A stretch of 64,000 nucleotides of DNA from Tunturiibacter gelidiferens (lineage in GTDB: Bacteria; Acidobacteriota; Terriglobia; Terriglobales; Acidobacteriaceae). The notes below the pieces were generated by a model, which searched no databases, was not told the DNA's origin, and saw only the letters and a program-made list of their open reading frames with translations. This document shows, piece by piece, positions 52,565 to 61,472 of the stretch. Location of the stretch: positions 496,001-560,000 of the forward strand of contig NZ_JACHEB010000003.1 in the NCBI RefSeq assembly GCF_014201335.1. Reading direction: 5' to 3'. The position numbers and the translations under genes were made by a program. Position 1 is the first letter of the stretch. The number at the start of each line of letters is the position of its first letter.

Positions 52565-54670
52565 ATGAATAACGTAAGCAAGTTCTCCGCCTTCCTGCTC
52601 CTCGCCTGCGCCTCCCTGTTTCTCGCACCCGCGCGCGCCCAGCTCCAGGTCGTCGGCGACGGCGGCCCCGGCCCCATCAAAGCCCAGCATCTCACCGCCG
52701 AACTCGTCTCCCTCTCTCCCGACATCGCCCCCGGCGGCACCCTCCAGGTCGGCCTGGTCCTCACCCTCGAAGAGCATTGGCACGTGTACTGGATCAACGC
52801 CGGCGACTCCGGCGAGCCGCCCAAAATCACCTGGACCCTCCCCGAAGGCATTACTGCCGGCCCCATGCTCTTTCCCATCCCCAGCCGCCTTCCCCTCGGT
52901 CCGCTGATGGACTTCGGCTACGAAGACGAAGTCGCCTTCCCCGTGCAGCTCACCGCCGCCAGCTCTCTCAAGCCCGGCCCCACCCACATCGACGCCAAGG
53001 TTACCTACCTGGTCTGCCGCGAAGTCTGCATCCCCGGCAAAGCCCACCTCGGCCTCAACCTCAACGTGGTCCCCGAAGCCGCTGCCGCACAGCCCGTCGG
53101 GGCCCTCGGCGAAGCCCTCGGCCTCATCCCCAAGCCCCTCCCACCCGACGCGAAACTAACCGTCACAGGCGGCAAAACTGACTTCGTCCTCAACTTCACC
53201 ACCGGCGGCCGCGAGACCAACGCCGAGTTCTACCCCGCCGATCAAGACCAGATCGCGAACGCTGCCCCCCAGCAGATCGAGCCAACCTCCGACGGCGTTC
53301 GCCTACGCGTCCGTCGCTCCGAAGACCTGAAAACCCTCCCCGCCCAGCTCCACGGCGTGCTCAAACTCTCTGACAACGAAGCCTACGACGTCACCGCTCC
53401 CGTCACCCCCGGCGAAGTCGCCCCCTCCCCCGGCAGCAAAGTTGCAGGTAGTCCCGCAACCAGCAGCGTCACAACGATCAGCGCCATAGGCCTAGCGTTC
53501 GTCGGCGGCATCATTCTCAACCTGATGCCCTGTGTCTTTCCCGTTCTCTTCCTCAAAGGCCTCGCTCTCGTTCAGTCCTCCGGGCAGGAGCGTAAACACC
53601 TCCGCAGTCACGGCCTCGTCTACACGCTCGGCATTTTGGTCTCCTTCTGGATCATCGTCGCCGCCCTCCTCATTCTCCGCGCCACCGGCAGTCAGGCCGG
53701 ATGGGGCTTCCAGCTTCAATCCCCAACCTTCATCGCCGTTCTTGCCGCGGGCCTCTTCTTCTTCGCCCTCTCGCTCGCCGGTCAGTTCGACCTCGGCCTC
53801 TCCCTCACCAGCGTGGGCGGCGGCCTCGCGCAGAAGCAGGGCTACGCCGGCAGCTTCTTCACCGGCGTCCTCGCCACCATCGTAGCCACGCCCTGCACCG
53901 CGCCGCTCATGGGAGCCGCCATCGGCTTTGCTCTCGCGCAACCAGCAGGAATCACCTTCGCCGTCTTCACCGCCCTCGCCCTCGGCCTCGCCACACCTTA
54001 TCTCCTCCTCAGCTTCCAACCCGCCTGGACCCGCATCCTCCCCCGTCCCGGCGCATGGATGGAGATCCTCAAGCAGCTGACCGCCGTCCCTCTCTTCGGC
54101 ACAGCAATCTGGCTGGCCTGGGTCTACGGCAACCTCCACGGCGGCAACAGTCAGGGCGTCGACCACCTCACCCGTCTCCTCTGGTGCTTCCTCGCACTCG
54201 CCATCGCAGGCTGGGCTCTCGGCAAATGGCCGGCCAATTGGAAGAGCGCCATCGCCGCCCTCCTCATCGCCGCCGTTGGCCTAGCCATCCCCCTCTACCA
54301 GCCCAAAGACACCAGCCTTGTCTGGGCCCCGTACTCGCAGCAATCCCTCGACCAGGCCCGCGCCGCCGGCCATCCTGTCTTCATCGATTTCACCGCCGCC
54401 TGGTGCCTTAGCTGCCAGGTCAACGAGCGCGCCGTCCTCAAATCCGCCGACGTCCAGCACCAGTTCAGCAAAAATAACGTCACCCTCCTCAAGGCCGACT
54501 GGACCCAGTACGACCCCGAAATCACCAAGCAGCTAGCCTCGGTCAACCGCAGCGGCGTCCCCACCTACGTCATCTATCCAGCGATCAAAAACTCCTCTGC
54601 CGACGTCCTACCTGAGCTACTCACCAAAGACATCGTTCTCACTGCCCTCGAAAAGGACGTGAAGCAATGA
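52565..54670 (+). CDS. DsbD/ScsB-like thiol:disulphide reductase
   Basis: Carries reducing equivalents from cytoplasmic thioredoxin to the periplasm. The 701-residue protein has a signal peptide (1-25, ending APARAQ) and an N-terminal periplasmic domain with two Cys in CREVCIPG (about 156-161), as in ScsB and DsbD alpha domains. A linker follows, then eight helices with the CcdA-like membrane Cys in NLMPCVFPVLFLK and TPCTAPLMG, and finally a C-terminal thioredoxin domain with WCLSC (about 618-622). The long N-terminal domain of about 300 residues points to the ScsB-like subgroup rather than classic DsbD. Its partner may be the DsbA-like protein at 4.5 kb. The stop overlaps the next gene by four bases. 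Confidence 0.9.
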   Translation: MNNVSKFSAFLLLACASLFLAPARAQLQVVGDGGPGPIKAQHLTAELVSLSPDIAPGGTLQVGLVLTLEEHWHVYWINAGDSGEPPKITWTLPEGITAGPMLFPIPSRLPLGPLMDFGYEDEVAFPVQLTAASSLKPGPTHIDAKVTYLVCREVCIPGKAHLGLNLNVVPEAAAAQPVGALGEALGLIPKPLPPDAKLTVTGGKTDFVLNFTTGGRETNAEFYPADQDQIANAAPQQIEPTSDGVRLRVRRSEDLKTLPAQLHGVLKLSDNEAYDVTAPVTPGEVAPSPGSKVAGSPATSSVTTISAIGLAFVGGIILNLMPCVFPVLFLKGLALVQSSGQERKHLRSHGLVYTLGILVSFWIIVAALLILRATGSQAGWGFQLQSPTFIAVLAAGLFFFALSLAGQFDLGLSLTSVGGGLAQKQGYAGSFFTGVLATIVATPCTAPLMGAAIGFALAQPAGITFAVFTALALGLATPYLLLSFQPAWTRILPRPGAWMEILKQLTAVPLFGTAIWLAWVYGNLHGGNSQGVDHLTRLLWCFLALAIAGWALGKWPANWKSAIAALLIAAVGLAIPLYQPKDTSLVWAPYSQQSLDQARAAGHPVFIDFTAAWCLSCQVNERAVLKSADVQHQFSKNNVTLLKADWTQYDPEITKQLASVNRSGVPTYVIYPAIKNSSADVLPELLTKDIVLTALEKDVKQ

Positions 54671-55065
54671 CGACCGAATCCACACAATCCGACGAGCAAA
54701 AGATCCGCGACCTCATCAACGCCTGGGGCGAAGCCTGCGAAGCCGGAGACCTCACCGCCCTGATGCAACTCATGGCCGAGGACGTCGTCTTCCTCACCTC
54801 CGGCAGCGCGCCCATGCGCCGCAAGCAGTTCGCCGAAGTCTTCTCCGCGATGGGTGTAATCATGGACCTCACCTGCCGCTCCAACGTGCAGGAGATCACC
54901 ATCAACGGCGACCTCGCCCTCTGCTGGAATCTCCTCGAAGTCTCTTTCACCCGCGTAGAAGGCGAAACTCGCAAACACGCCGGCAACGTCCTCACCGCCC
55001 TCCGCCGTGGCGCCGACGGCCAATGGCGCATCTGGCGCGACGCTAACCTACTCACCCTCGTCTGA
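54667..55065 (+). CDS. SnoaL-like DUF4440 protein
   Basis: A 132-residue cone-shaped alpha+beta barrel protein of the SgcJ/EcaC or DUF4440 group. Features: EQKIRDLINAWGEACEAGDLTALMQLMAEDVVFLTSGS, typical of the N-terminal helix and first strands, and WRIWRDANLLTLV at the end. The family includes ketosteroid isomerase-like and polyketide enzymes, but most members have no known substrate. The ATGA overlap with the DsbD-like gene means translational coupling, a common but unexplained pairing. Confidence 0.8.
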   Translation: MTTESTQSDEQKIRDLINAWGEACEAGDLTALMQLMAEDVVFLTSGSAPMRRKQFAEVFSAMGVIMDLTCRSNVQEITINGDLALCWNLLEVSFTRVEGETRKHAGNVLTALRRGADGQWRIWRDANLLTLV

Positions 55066-55167
55066 CGGTATCTTGATTGAAGATTTTTCTTCGATCATCA
55101 CAATGACTCGGATCGAAGACGAAATCACGCAAATGTTTGGTATGCCGGTTTCGACAGGAGAGTGAAG

Positions 55168-55926
55168 GTGAGTGGCAAGGCACGGCTCAAGTCCAATGCC
55201 GAATGGCAGCAGTGGGGAAAAGACGACCCCCTGTGGGCAGTCTCCTCATGGTCGAACAAGCGAAAAGGCGAGCAGCTGCCCTGGACCGACGAGGAGTTCT
55301 ACGCGCTTGGCGAATCTGACTTCAAGGATCTCTTTCACCACTGGCAGCACTACGGCGTCAATCTCGAGAGCTGTTTAGAGATAGGCTGCGGCGCTGGCCG
55401 TCTGACCCGGCAGCTTGCAGACGCATTCCATCATGTCTACGCCGTCGATGTCTCCGAGGATATGATCGCTTACGCTCGAAAGTCCGTCGGCGCGAATGTG
55501 GAGTTTTCAGCAATCGATGGAATGCACCTGCCGCAACTCGATTGTTCCGTCGAAGCCGTCTTCTCCGCCTTCGTCCTTCAACATCTGGACGACGTCGAAA
55601 TTGGATTCTCCTACTTCCGCGAGTTCCACCGCGTCTTAGCGACTGGAGGAACCCTGATGATTCAGCTCCCGCTCTATCATTTCCCCTACCGCTCAAAAAC
55701 GATGCGGGCTCTCACGCAAACCATGCACAGTCTCACTCGTCGCCTCGGCAATATCCGCGCCGATAGAAAGCGACGCGCCGGCATCAAGATAATGCGAATG
55801 ACCTCATACCCCGTTCAACCCCTGTATGACTTCTTGACATCCATAGGCTTCAAGGACATCCAATTCAGGTCATTTCCAGTGAGAAGTAACGGCGATCTCC
55901 ACTCCTTCGTCTTTGCAACAAAGTAG
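55168..55926 (+). CDS. Class I SAM methyltransferase
   Basis: 252 residues from GTG 55168, chosen because AGGAG at 55156-55160 is seven bases upstream, while the GTG at 55162 lies too close. The motif I CLEIGCGAGRLTRQLA (about 70-85) is clear, followed by VYAVDVSEDMIAYARK, AIDGMHLPQL and VFSAFVLQHLDDVEIGFSYFREFHRVLATGGTLMIQLPL. This is the Methyltransf_25/11 class used for many small-molecule and lipid substrates. The N-terminus has a Trp-rich stretch (EWQQWGKDDPLWAVSSW). No substrate is predictable. Confidence 0.85.
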   Translation: MSGKARLKSNAEWQQWGKDDPLWAVSSWSNKRKGEQLPWTDEEFYALGESDFKDLFHHWQHYGVNLESCLEIGCGAGRLTRQLADAFHHVYAVDVSEDMIAYARKSVGANVEFSAIDGMHLPQLDCSVEAVFSAFVLQHLDDVEIGFSYFREFHRVLATGGTLMIQLPLYHFPYRSKTMRALTQTMHSLTRRLGNIRADRKRRAGIKIMRMTSYPVQPLYDFLTSIGFKDIQFRSFPVRSNGDLHSFVFATK

Positions 55927-55944
55927 ACAGCTGCCACATCGCCG

Positions 55945-56400
55945 TCAGATCTTGAACCACACCCGCGCGGCCTCTTTTAGCTGCTCTTCGCTCAACGAAG
56001 CCTTGGTCTGTCCCACCGACCACTTATGCCCAAACGGATCGGTGAACTGACCATAACGGTCGCCCCAGAACTGATCGGCCAGCGGCATCGTTACACTGAC
56101 ACCACCTGCCACCGCCCGCTCCCAGAAGGTGTCCACATCGGCCATCTGCAGATGAATCGTCACCGGGGAGCCGCCCAGCGCCTCTGGCGTCGACGCCTTG
56201 CCTCCCCTCATCTCGGGGAAATCATCCGAAAGCATGATGCTTCCATCGTTGATCACAAGATGGGCATGCGTAATCTTGGTTGACTCCGGCACGTGATGCC
56301 GCACGATCTCCATGGCGCCGAGCGCAGTTTTGTAAAACTCGATCGCAGCTGCGGCGTCAGGAACAACCAGATAAGGAATAAGCGGAGGGTACGATTCCAA
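55945..56400 (-). CDS. VOC-family (glyoxalase/PhnB-like) protein
   Basis: A 151-residue protein of the vicinal-oxygen-chelate fold. It begins MESYPPLIPYLVVPDAAAAI, and shows the paired beta-alpha-beta-beta-beta modules with FYKTALGAMEIVRHH, HLVINDGSIMLSDDF, and VTIHLQMADVDTFWERAVAGGVSV. The PhnB-type ending DRYGQFTDPFGHKWSVGQ is present. PhnB-like members lack a known enzymatic role. It lies alone between a + strand methyltransferase gene and rarA. Confidence 0.88.
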   Translation of the reverse strand: MESYPPLIPYLVVPDAAAAIEFYKTALGAMEIVRHHVPESTKITHAHLVINDGSIMLSDDFPEMRGGKASTPEALGGSPVTIHLQMADVDTFWERAVAGGVSVTMPLADQFWGDRYGQFTDPFGHKWSVGQTKASLSEEQLKEAARVWFKI

Positions 56401-56448
56401 GCGAGCACCTCAAGAAAGCGAATCCGGGAACCGGCTTAAACTATCACG

Positions 56449-57804
56449 TTACGACTCCCGCTTTCGTCCCTTGGTCTGTGAAATCTTGATCTGTGAAATC
56501 TCTTCCATCCGCTGCGCCAGCAGCTTCTCCCGCCCCTCATTGGTCGGGTGATAGTAGCGACGCCCCGCCAGCCCCGCCGGCAGGCATTCCATATCCGCCA
56601 CGCGCCCCTCCACATCATGCGCGTACTGATAGTCCTTGCCGTAGTCGAGCGACTTCATCAACTTCGTCGGCGCATTCCGCAGATGCAGCGGCACAGGCTC
56701 CGCAGCCGTCGCTTCAATATCCGCCTTCACCGCACCATAAGCCGTATAAACCGCATTCGACTTAGGCGCGAGCGCCAGATAAACCACCGCCTGCGCCAAC
56801 GCCAACTCTCCCTCCGGATGCCCCAGAAAGTGCATCGCATCCCGCGCGCTCAAACAAAGATTCAACGCCTCAGGAGCGGCCAACCCAATATCCTCTACCG
56901 CCATCCGCACAATCCGCCGCGCGCAATACATCGGATCTTCGCCCGCCTCAAGCATCCGTCCCAGCCAATACATCGCCGCATCTGGGTCCGAGTTCCTCAC
57001 GCTCTTATGCAGCGCAGAAATAATGTCGTAGTGCTGCTCGCCCTTTTTGTCATACAGCAACACTCTGCGCTGCAAAGCCTCCGCAGCCAGCGCCTTCGTA
57101 ATCAGCTTCTCCCCACGCCCCTCCGCAAGCTTCGCCGCCACATCCAGCGCATTCAAAGCATTCCGTGCGTCCCCACTCGAATAAGAAGCAATCGTGGCCA
57201 ATGCCTCCTCATCCGCCTCCACGCCACTCGCTCCCAGGCCACGCTCAACATCCGTTAGCGCCCGCCGCAGCAGCCCCACCACCTGCTCCTCCGTCAACGC
57301 CACCAGCGTATAAACCCTGCATCGCGACAGCAGCGCAGCATTAATCTCAAAAGAAGGATTCTCCGTCGTAGCCCCGATCAGCCGAATCGTCCCCCGCTCC
57401 ACATACGGCAGAAACGCATCCTGCTGCGCCTTATTGAACCGATGAATCTCATCGACAAACAGAATCGTCCGCGACCCAAAGCTCGCTGCTTTCTCCGCCT
57501 CCACCATCACATTCTTAATCTCTTTAATCCCACTCAACACCGCAGAGAACTCAATAAAACTAGCCTCAGTCATCTGCGCAATAATCTTCGCCAGCGTAGT
57601 CTTCCCAGTCCCCGGAGGACCCCAAAAAATCATCGACGTAGGATCATCACCCTCAATCGCCAACCGCAGCGGCTTCCCCGGCCCCAGCAGATGATCCTGC
57701 CCCACATACTCACCAAGCGTCCGCGGCCGCATCCTCTCCGCCAGCGGCGTCTGCCGTCCACGCGCAGCCGGAGCACTCATCGGACTAGCATCAAACAAAC
57801 TCAT
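56449..57804 (-). CDS. rarA: Replication-associated recombination protein A (MgsA/RarA)
   Basis: AAA+ ATPase that acts at stalled replication forks. The 451-residue protein has Walker [15 protein letters not shown] (about 62-75), Walker [17 protein letters not shown] (about 115-130), sensor 1 [20 protein letters not shown], and the clamp-loader-like lid. The C-terminal tetramerisation region starts around [32 protein letters not shown]. The N-terminal ubiquitin-binding zinc finger of eukaryotic WRNIP1 is absent, as usual in bacteria. The strand ends with a basic tail (KGRKRES). Confidence 0.95.
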   Translation of the reverse strand: MSLFDASPMSAPAARGRQTPLAERMRPRTLGEYVGQDHLLGPGKPLRLAIEGDDPTSMIFWGPPGTGKTTLAKIIAQMTEASFIEFSAVLSGIKEIKNVMVEAEKAASFGSRTILFVDEIHRFNKAQQDAFLPYVERGTIRLIGATTENPSFEINAALLSRCRVYTLVALTEEQVVGLLRRALTDVERGLGASGVEADEEALATIASYSSGDARNALNALDVAAKLAEGRGEKLITKALAAEALQRRVLLYDKKGEQHYDIISALHKSVRNSDPDAAMYWLGRMLEAGEDPMYCARRIVRMAVEDIGLAAPEALNLCLSARDAMHFLGHPEGELALAQAVVYLALAPKSNAVYTAYGAVKADIEATAAEPVPLHLRNAPTKLMKSLDYGKDYQYAHDVEGRVADMECLPAGLAGRRYYHPTNEGREKLLAQRMEEISQIKISQTKGRKRES

Positions 57805-57823
57805 TCAATCCCTCGGACCCAAC

Positions 57824-57873
57824 AAAATCGTCGTCTATCAATCTCTGTAAAATCGTCGTCTTTCAACCCCGGC
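57824..57873. repeat. 25-bp tandem direct repeat, two copies
   Basis: AAAATCGTCGTCT with TCAA shortly after it recurs with period 25 at 57824 and 57849, just upstream of the rarA start. A third, more degenerate copy may begin at 57874. It sits directly against the dispersed intergenic element. Confidence 0.55.
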
Positions 57874-57882
57874 AAGATGATC

Positions 57883-57945
57883 GTCATCTCGACCGGAGGC
57901 GGCGTACTTGCCGCCGCAGTGGGGAGACCCCCGTATTTCGTCTTT
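57883..57945. repeat. Dispersed intergenic element, copy 1
   Basis: Left box GTCATCTCGACCG, then a hairpin with arms GGCGGC and GCCGCC (loop GTACTT), then right box GCAGTGGGGAGACC ending GTATTTCGTCTT. The second copy in this window, at 60448, shares both boxes but has a different stem. The element lies between rarA and the rRNA methyltransferase gene, outside any coding frame that could be supported. Confidence 0.75.
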
Positions 57946-57965
57946 GATGCACCATCACAGCAATA

Positions 57966-58760
57966 TCAAATACCCCTCTGCCGACTCGCCTCATACAACA
58001 ACAACGACCCCGCCACCGCCGCGTTCAAGCTCTCCACTGGCCCAGGGCAGGGAATCGTCACCCGAGCATCACACATCTTCATCCACTCCACCGCCAACCC
58101 ACTGCCTTCATTCCCAATCATCACCGCGCAGGCTGCAGTAAAATCCATCTCCTGCGCGGCAATCACACCAGAATCCTCCGCACCCACAGCAGCAATCAAC
58201 CGAACCCCCCGCCCCTTCAACTCTGCAACTTCCGTAGCCGTCACCCCAACCACCGGCACGCGAAACACGCTCCCCACACTAGCCCGCAGCGCCTTCTGAT
58301 TCCACGCACTCACCGTCCCCGGCGTTGTCAGCACTCCACTAGCCCCAAACGCCTCCGCCGAACGCACCAGCGTCCCCAGATTCCCCGGATCCTGCACTCC
58401 CGCCGCAATCAAAATCAAAGCCGCCCCCGCGCCATCAAACAAGTCCGCCAAAGTCCTCACCGGAGGCACCATCAAAGCCGCAACCCCCTGCGGCGACTGC
58501 GTCTCCACCACACTCCCAAACACCTCATCCGTCAGTCGCAGCACCTCCACCCCACGCGGCACAATTCCCGGAACCGCGCGCCGCTCACTCACAAACACGC
58601 TCTTCAGCACCATCCCACTCCGCAGAGCCTCTTCCAGCAGATGATCCCCTTCAATCGCAACCATCCCACCACTCAACCGCGCGTGGCCCTGAAACGCCGC
58701 TCGCAGCTGCTTCACCCGCGCATTTGCCCTGCTCGAAACCACCAACTCCGGAGTCTGCAT
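57966..58760 (-). CDS. SpoU/TrmH-type RNA 2'-O-methyltransferase
   Basis: Methylates a ribose in rRNA or tRNA using SAM bound in a trefoil knot. 264 residues from ATG 58760 (MQTPELVVSS); GTG codons further upstream keep the frame open to 58817. The N-terminal RNA-binding subdomain (VVSSRANARVKQLRA, MVAIEGDHLLEEAL) leads to the SpoU motifs LILIAAGVQDPGNLGTLVRSAEAFGASGVL (motif 1, with the conserved N and R), VMIGNEGSGL (motif 2) and IPCPGPVESLNAAVAGSLLLYEASRQ (motif 3). The pattern fits RlmB/TsnR-like enzymes. The exact nucleotide is not predictable. Confidence 0.88.
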   Translation of the reverse strand: MQTPELVVSSRANARVKQLRAAFQGHARLSGGMVAIEGDHLLEEALRSGMVLKSVFVSERRAVPGIVPRGVEVLRLTDEVFGSVVETQSPQGVAALMVPPVRTLADLFDGAGAALILIAAGVQDPGNLGTLVRSAEAFGASGVLTTPGTVSAWNQKALRASVGSVFRVPVVGVTATEVAELKGRGVRLIAAVGAEDSGVIAAQEMDFTAACAVMIGNEGSGLAVEWMKMCDARVTIPCPGPVESLNAAVAGSLLLYEASRQRGI

Positions 58761-58903
58761 CTCCCAAATCTTACGCCGTCGCGCACCTCTCACCCTCTCC
58801 GCTGTTCTTGAGTCCACAGAGGCGGTATGCTAAGGTGCGAGACTGCGGCATCGCCAGCAGCACCCGGCCCAACCGGACCGGTTATCCGGCACAGGAGCAA
58901 GAT

Positions 58904-59548
58904 TTGACGGCCGAAACACTCCGTATCCATCCCGACGAGCCCGAACCAGCGCTCATCGACTACGTCGTCGCCAGCCTCAACAATGGCAACGTCGTTGCCC
59001 TCCCTACCGACACCTTCTACGGTCTCGCCGTCGACCCCGTCAACCTCCAGGCCGTCGATCGCATCTACGACCTCAAAGCCCGCGCCCGCCACAAACCCCT
59101 CTCGCTCCTCATCGCCGAGGTCGCCCAGGCCTACGAGCTCGCCCGCCAGCTCGACTCCGCCTTCGATCGCCTCGCCGAAAAGTTCTGGCCCGGCCCACTC
59201 ACCATCGTCGTCAAAGCCGGCTCCAAACTCCCCCTCCGCGTCACCGCCAACACCGGCAACCTCGCCCTCCGCGTCCCCGAGGCCGCCATCCCCCGCGCCG
59301 TAGTCACCCGCCTCGGCCTGCCCATCACCGCCACCTCCGCCAACCTCGCCGGTCACCCCGAATGCGCCTACGCCACCGGCGTCCGCGAGCAACTAGGCGA
59401 CAAGATTCCCCTCATCGTCGACGGCGGGCCCACCGCCCGCACCACCGCCACCACCATCGTCGATCTCTCCGGCGGTGGCAACTCCTGGATGATTCTCCGC
59501 GAAGGCGCCATTCCCACCCACGAGATCGCCCTCGCCCTCCAGCACTAG
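58904..59548 (+). CDS. L-threonylcarbamoyladenylate synthase (Sua5/YrdC type)
   Basis: Makes threonylcarbamoyl-AMP for t6A37 modification of tRNAs reading ANN codons. 214 residues from TTG 58904, supported by AGGAG at 58893-58897 six bases upstream; the open frame continues back to 58724 but overlaps the rRNA methyltransferase. Signatures: VVALPTDTFYGLAVDP (about 32-47), KARARHKPLSLLI (the KxR substrate loop), PGPLTIVVKA, NLALRVPEAAIPRAVV and TSANLAGHPECAY (SxN motif). There is no Sua5 C-terminal domain, so it is the TsaC-length form. Confidence 0.9.
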   Translation: MTAETLRIHPDEPEPALIDYVVASLNNGNVVALPTDTFYGLAVDPVNLQAVDRIYDLKARARHKPLSLLIAEVAQAYELARQLDSAFDRLAEKFWPGPLTIVVKAGSKLPLRVTANTGNLALRVPEAAIPRAVVTRLGLPITATSANLAGHPECAYATGVREQLGDKIPLIVDGGPTARTTATTIVDLSGGGNSWMILREGAIPTHEIALALQH

Positions 59549-59680
59549 CAATCTCCCTTCAGCCGAACCTTCTACAACTTTTGCGTCGAGCGTCACAGGC
59601 CCGACCCTGTAGACTAGCTCGATGCAAAAGTTGAACTCTCTGGCATAGCCTTGGGCCCTCGCACGCTCTCTGGGGAAAAC

Positions 59681-60355
59681 ATGATCGCGCCTCAATCCAA
59701 TCTGCGCAGCGGAAGCACCACACGCGGTCTTCTCCTCCGCCGCCTCTTCGCGCTCTTTCTGATCATCGCCACCGCCTGGTGCATCTGGGTCTACGTGCAG
59801 ATCGACAACGTCGCCAGCCAGGACAACGCCCAACCAGCCGACGCCATCGCCGTCTTCGGCGCAGCCGAGTACTCCGGCCATCCCTCGCCTGTCCTCCACG
59901 CCCGCCTCGATCACGCCGTCGAGCTCTACCGCAAACAGATCGCCCCCCTCGTCATCACCCTCGGCGGCGGAACCGACAAAGACTCCGGCAACACCGAAGG
60001 CGGCGTAGGCCGCGACTATCTCCTCGCCAACGGCATTCCCTTCGCCAACATCATCGCCGAGACCCGCTCCATCGACACCGAACAACAGGTCCATCGTCTC
60101 GCCGCCATCGCCCGCGAAAACAATCTCCACCACATCGTCGTCGTCTCCGACGGCACCCATCTCTTCCGCATCCGCAAGCTCTGCGAGGACGCCGGCCTCG
60201 ATGTTTACACCTCACCCCGCCCCTCGCTCGGCCACATCAGCAACTACGATCTCTTCATGCGCTACGTGCACGAGATCATCAGCTACACCGCCCTCCGTCT
60301 CAACGTCAACGTAGGCTTCCTCCACAGCTGGCTCGAAGGCAAACCCGAAGTCTAG
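59681..60355 (+). CDS. DUF218 (YdcF/SanA-like) membrane-anchored protein
   Basis: 224 residues from ATG 59681 (MIAPQSNLRSG), with GGGGAAAAC in front. One signal anchor (about 20-40, LLLRRLFALFLIIATAWCIWVYV) is followed by the DUF218 domain: ADAIAVFGAAEYSGHPSPVLHARLDHAVELYR, VITLGGGTDKDSGN, the conserved TEGGVGRDYLLANGIP, and VVSDGTHLFRIRKLCEDAG. Members such as SanA and YdcF act in envelope integrity, and some may bind nucleotide-like ligands. Topology: short cytosolic head and periplasmic domain. It is followed by a repeat-bearing gap and the convergent DUF92 gene. Confidence 0.88.
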   Translation: MIAPQSNLRSGSTTRGLLLRRLFALFLIIATAWCIWVYVQIDNVASQDNAQPADAIAVFGAAEYSGHPSPVLHARLDHAVELYRKQIAPLVITLGGGTDKDSGNTEGGVGRDYLLANGIPFANIIAETRSIDTEQQVHRLAAIARENNLHHIVVVSDGTHLFRIRKLCEDAGLDVYTSPRPSLGHISNYDLFMRYVHEIISYTALRLNVNVGFLHSWLEGKPEV

Positions 60356-60447
60356 GACGGCAAACTCGCGTCTAGTCTGCTATTGCCTTTCTTGTTGTCA
60401 TCCCCGAAGGGGATCTGCTGTTGCCTCTCTCCCAACCCACAAACTCC

Positions 60448-60516
60448 GTCATCTCGACCGAAGCAATCGACAGTTTCACCGTCGATTGCGCAGTGGAGAG
60501 ACCCCGTATTCGTCTT
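60448..60516. repeat. Dispersed intergenic element, copy 2
   Basis: The same left box GTCATCTCGACCG and right box GCAGTGGAGAGACC ending GTATTCGTCTT as the copy at 57883, but with a longer stem, GCAATCGAC / GTCGATTGC, and loop AGTTTCACC. A small extra hairpin, ATCCCC-GAAG-GGGAT, lies about 35 bases upstream. It sits between the 3' ends of convergent genes. Confidence 0.75.
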
Positions 60517-60547
60517 CACTTTGTCGAAGCGTATGAACCCATGAAAA

Positions 60548-61396
60548 TCACAGCCACAACCGAGCCAACCCCGCCGCAAACAGCGTTGAGCAAAAGTTAA
60601 CCAGATCATTCCCCAGCCATCCTCGCTCCTCAACCGTCGCCCCCAGCACACTGTCGAACGCCAACCCCGCACAAGCACAGACAAACACCACCACACCATC
60701 TCTCCAGCGCACAAGACCCGGCAATCCCACCATCACCACCAAACCCGCACCCACCACACCCGCCAGAGTCCCGGCGACACTTACGCCCCCGTCTCTCCCC
60801 GCGGGCACCCGTCGAAACTTCGTGATCAACCACGTCGTTCCACCCAAGGCCTGCCCAATCTCCGACGACAGAGTATCCGCGGTAGCCTCTGCCAGCGCCG
60901 CCAAACATGCGCCGTCCCATCCCAGCGCGGCAAAAAGCGCGGCCACACCAAGATTCGCCACAACCTGCGAAGCCCTCCGCCCGCTCCTCGCTTCCGCCAA
61001 CCCGCGCGCCTCTTTCTTCCTCCTCCCATACCTGGTCGCACCAAAGGTCAGTACAAACAAAACAATCAAAGCCGACAGCGACGGCCGCGCAAAAAAAACA
61101 CCCGAACCCCTCAGCGACAGAGTCAGGCACACCAGCAGTCCCACGCCAGCCGCAGGTAGCGTCGCCGAACGCATCGCCCACACCAAAGCCGCAAACGCCA
61201 CACTGAAGGCAACAGGGAAGCGAGGCAGCCCCCCCTGCGCCGACAACACCAAACCAACACAACTCCCCACCGCCGCCAACACCAGCGCAGGAACCACCAC
61301 CACAACCAGCCACAGGGACTGCATCCGGTCCCGCGCCCGCGGAATCGCCTTCCCCCAGTGTGTATCTCTCGCGCCCCCTTGTATTTCCTCGTCCAT
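60548..61396 (-). CDS. DUF92 membrane protein (phytyl-phosphate kinase-like)
   Basis: A 282-residue membrane protein with about seven helices. Family hallmarks of DUF92 (VTE6-like) are visible: LTFGATRYGRRKKEARG, RRASQVVANLGVAALFAAL, EATADTLSSEIGQALGGTTWLIT and the C-terminal GLAFDSVLGATVEERGWLGNDLVNFCSTLFA. Plant relatives phosphorylate phytyl phosphate, with CTP as donor, but bacterial members are uncharacterised and may act in isoprenoid salvage. The start ATG at 61396 is 76 bases from the divergent lipoprotein gene start. Confidence 0.85.
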   Translation of the reverse strand: MDEEIQGGARDTHWGKAIPRARDRMQSLWLVVVVVPALVLAAVGSCVGLVLSAQGGLPRFPVAFSVAFAALVWAMRSATLPAAGVGLLVCLTLSLRGSGVFFARPSLSALIVLFVLTFGATRYGRRKKEARGLAEARSGRRASQVVANLGVAALFAALGWDGACLAALAEATADTLSSEIGQALGGTTWLITKFRRVPAGRDGGVSVAGTLAGVVGAGLVVMVGLPGLVRWRDGVVVFVCACAGLAFDSVLGATVEERGWLGNDLVNFCSTLFAAGLARLWL

Positions 61397-61472
61397 TCCG
61401 GCCTCACGTCTCTTCGTGATTTACAATCGAACCTTGAGCATAGCCAACACCAGCACCAACGCGGGAGCAGTT

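Noticed and set aside
53492..54166. 224-codon - strand open frame opposite the DsbD-like gene
   Set aside because: Glu/Gly-rich shadow with no motifs; the + strand gene is well supported.
60822..61472. N-terminal extension of the lipoprotein frame by over 200 codons
   Set aside because: Most of it runs antisense to the DUF92 gene and is polar, while the signal and lipobox begin much later.
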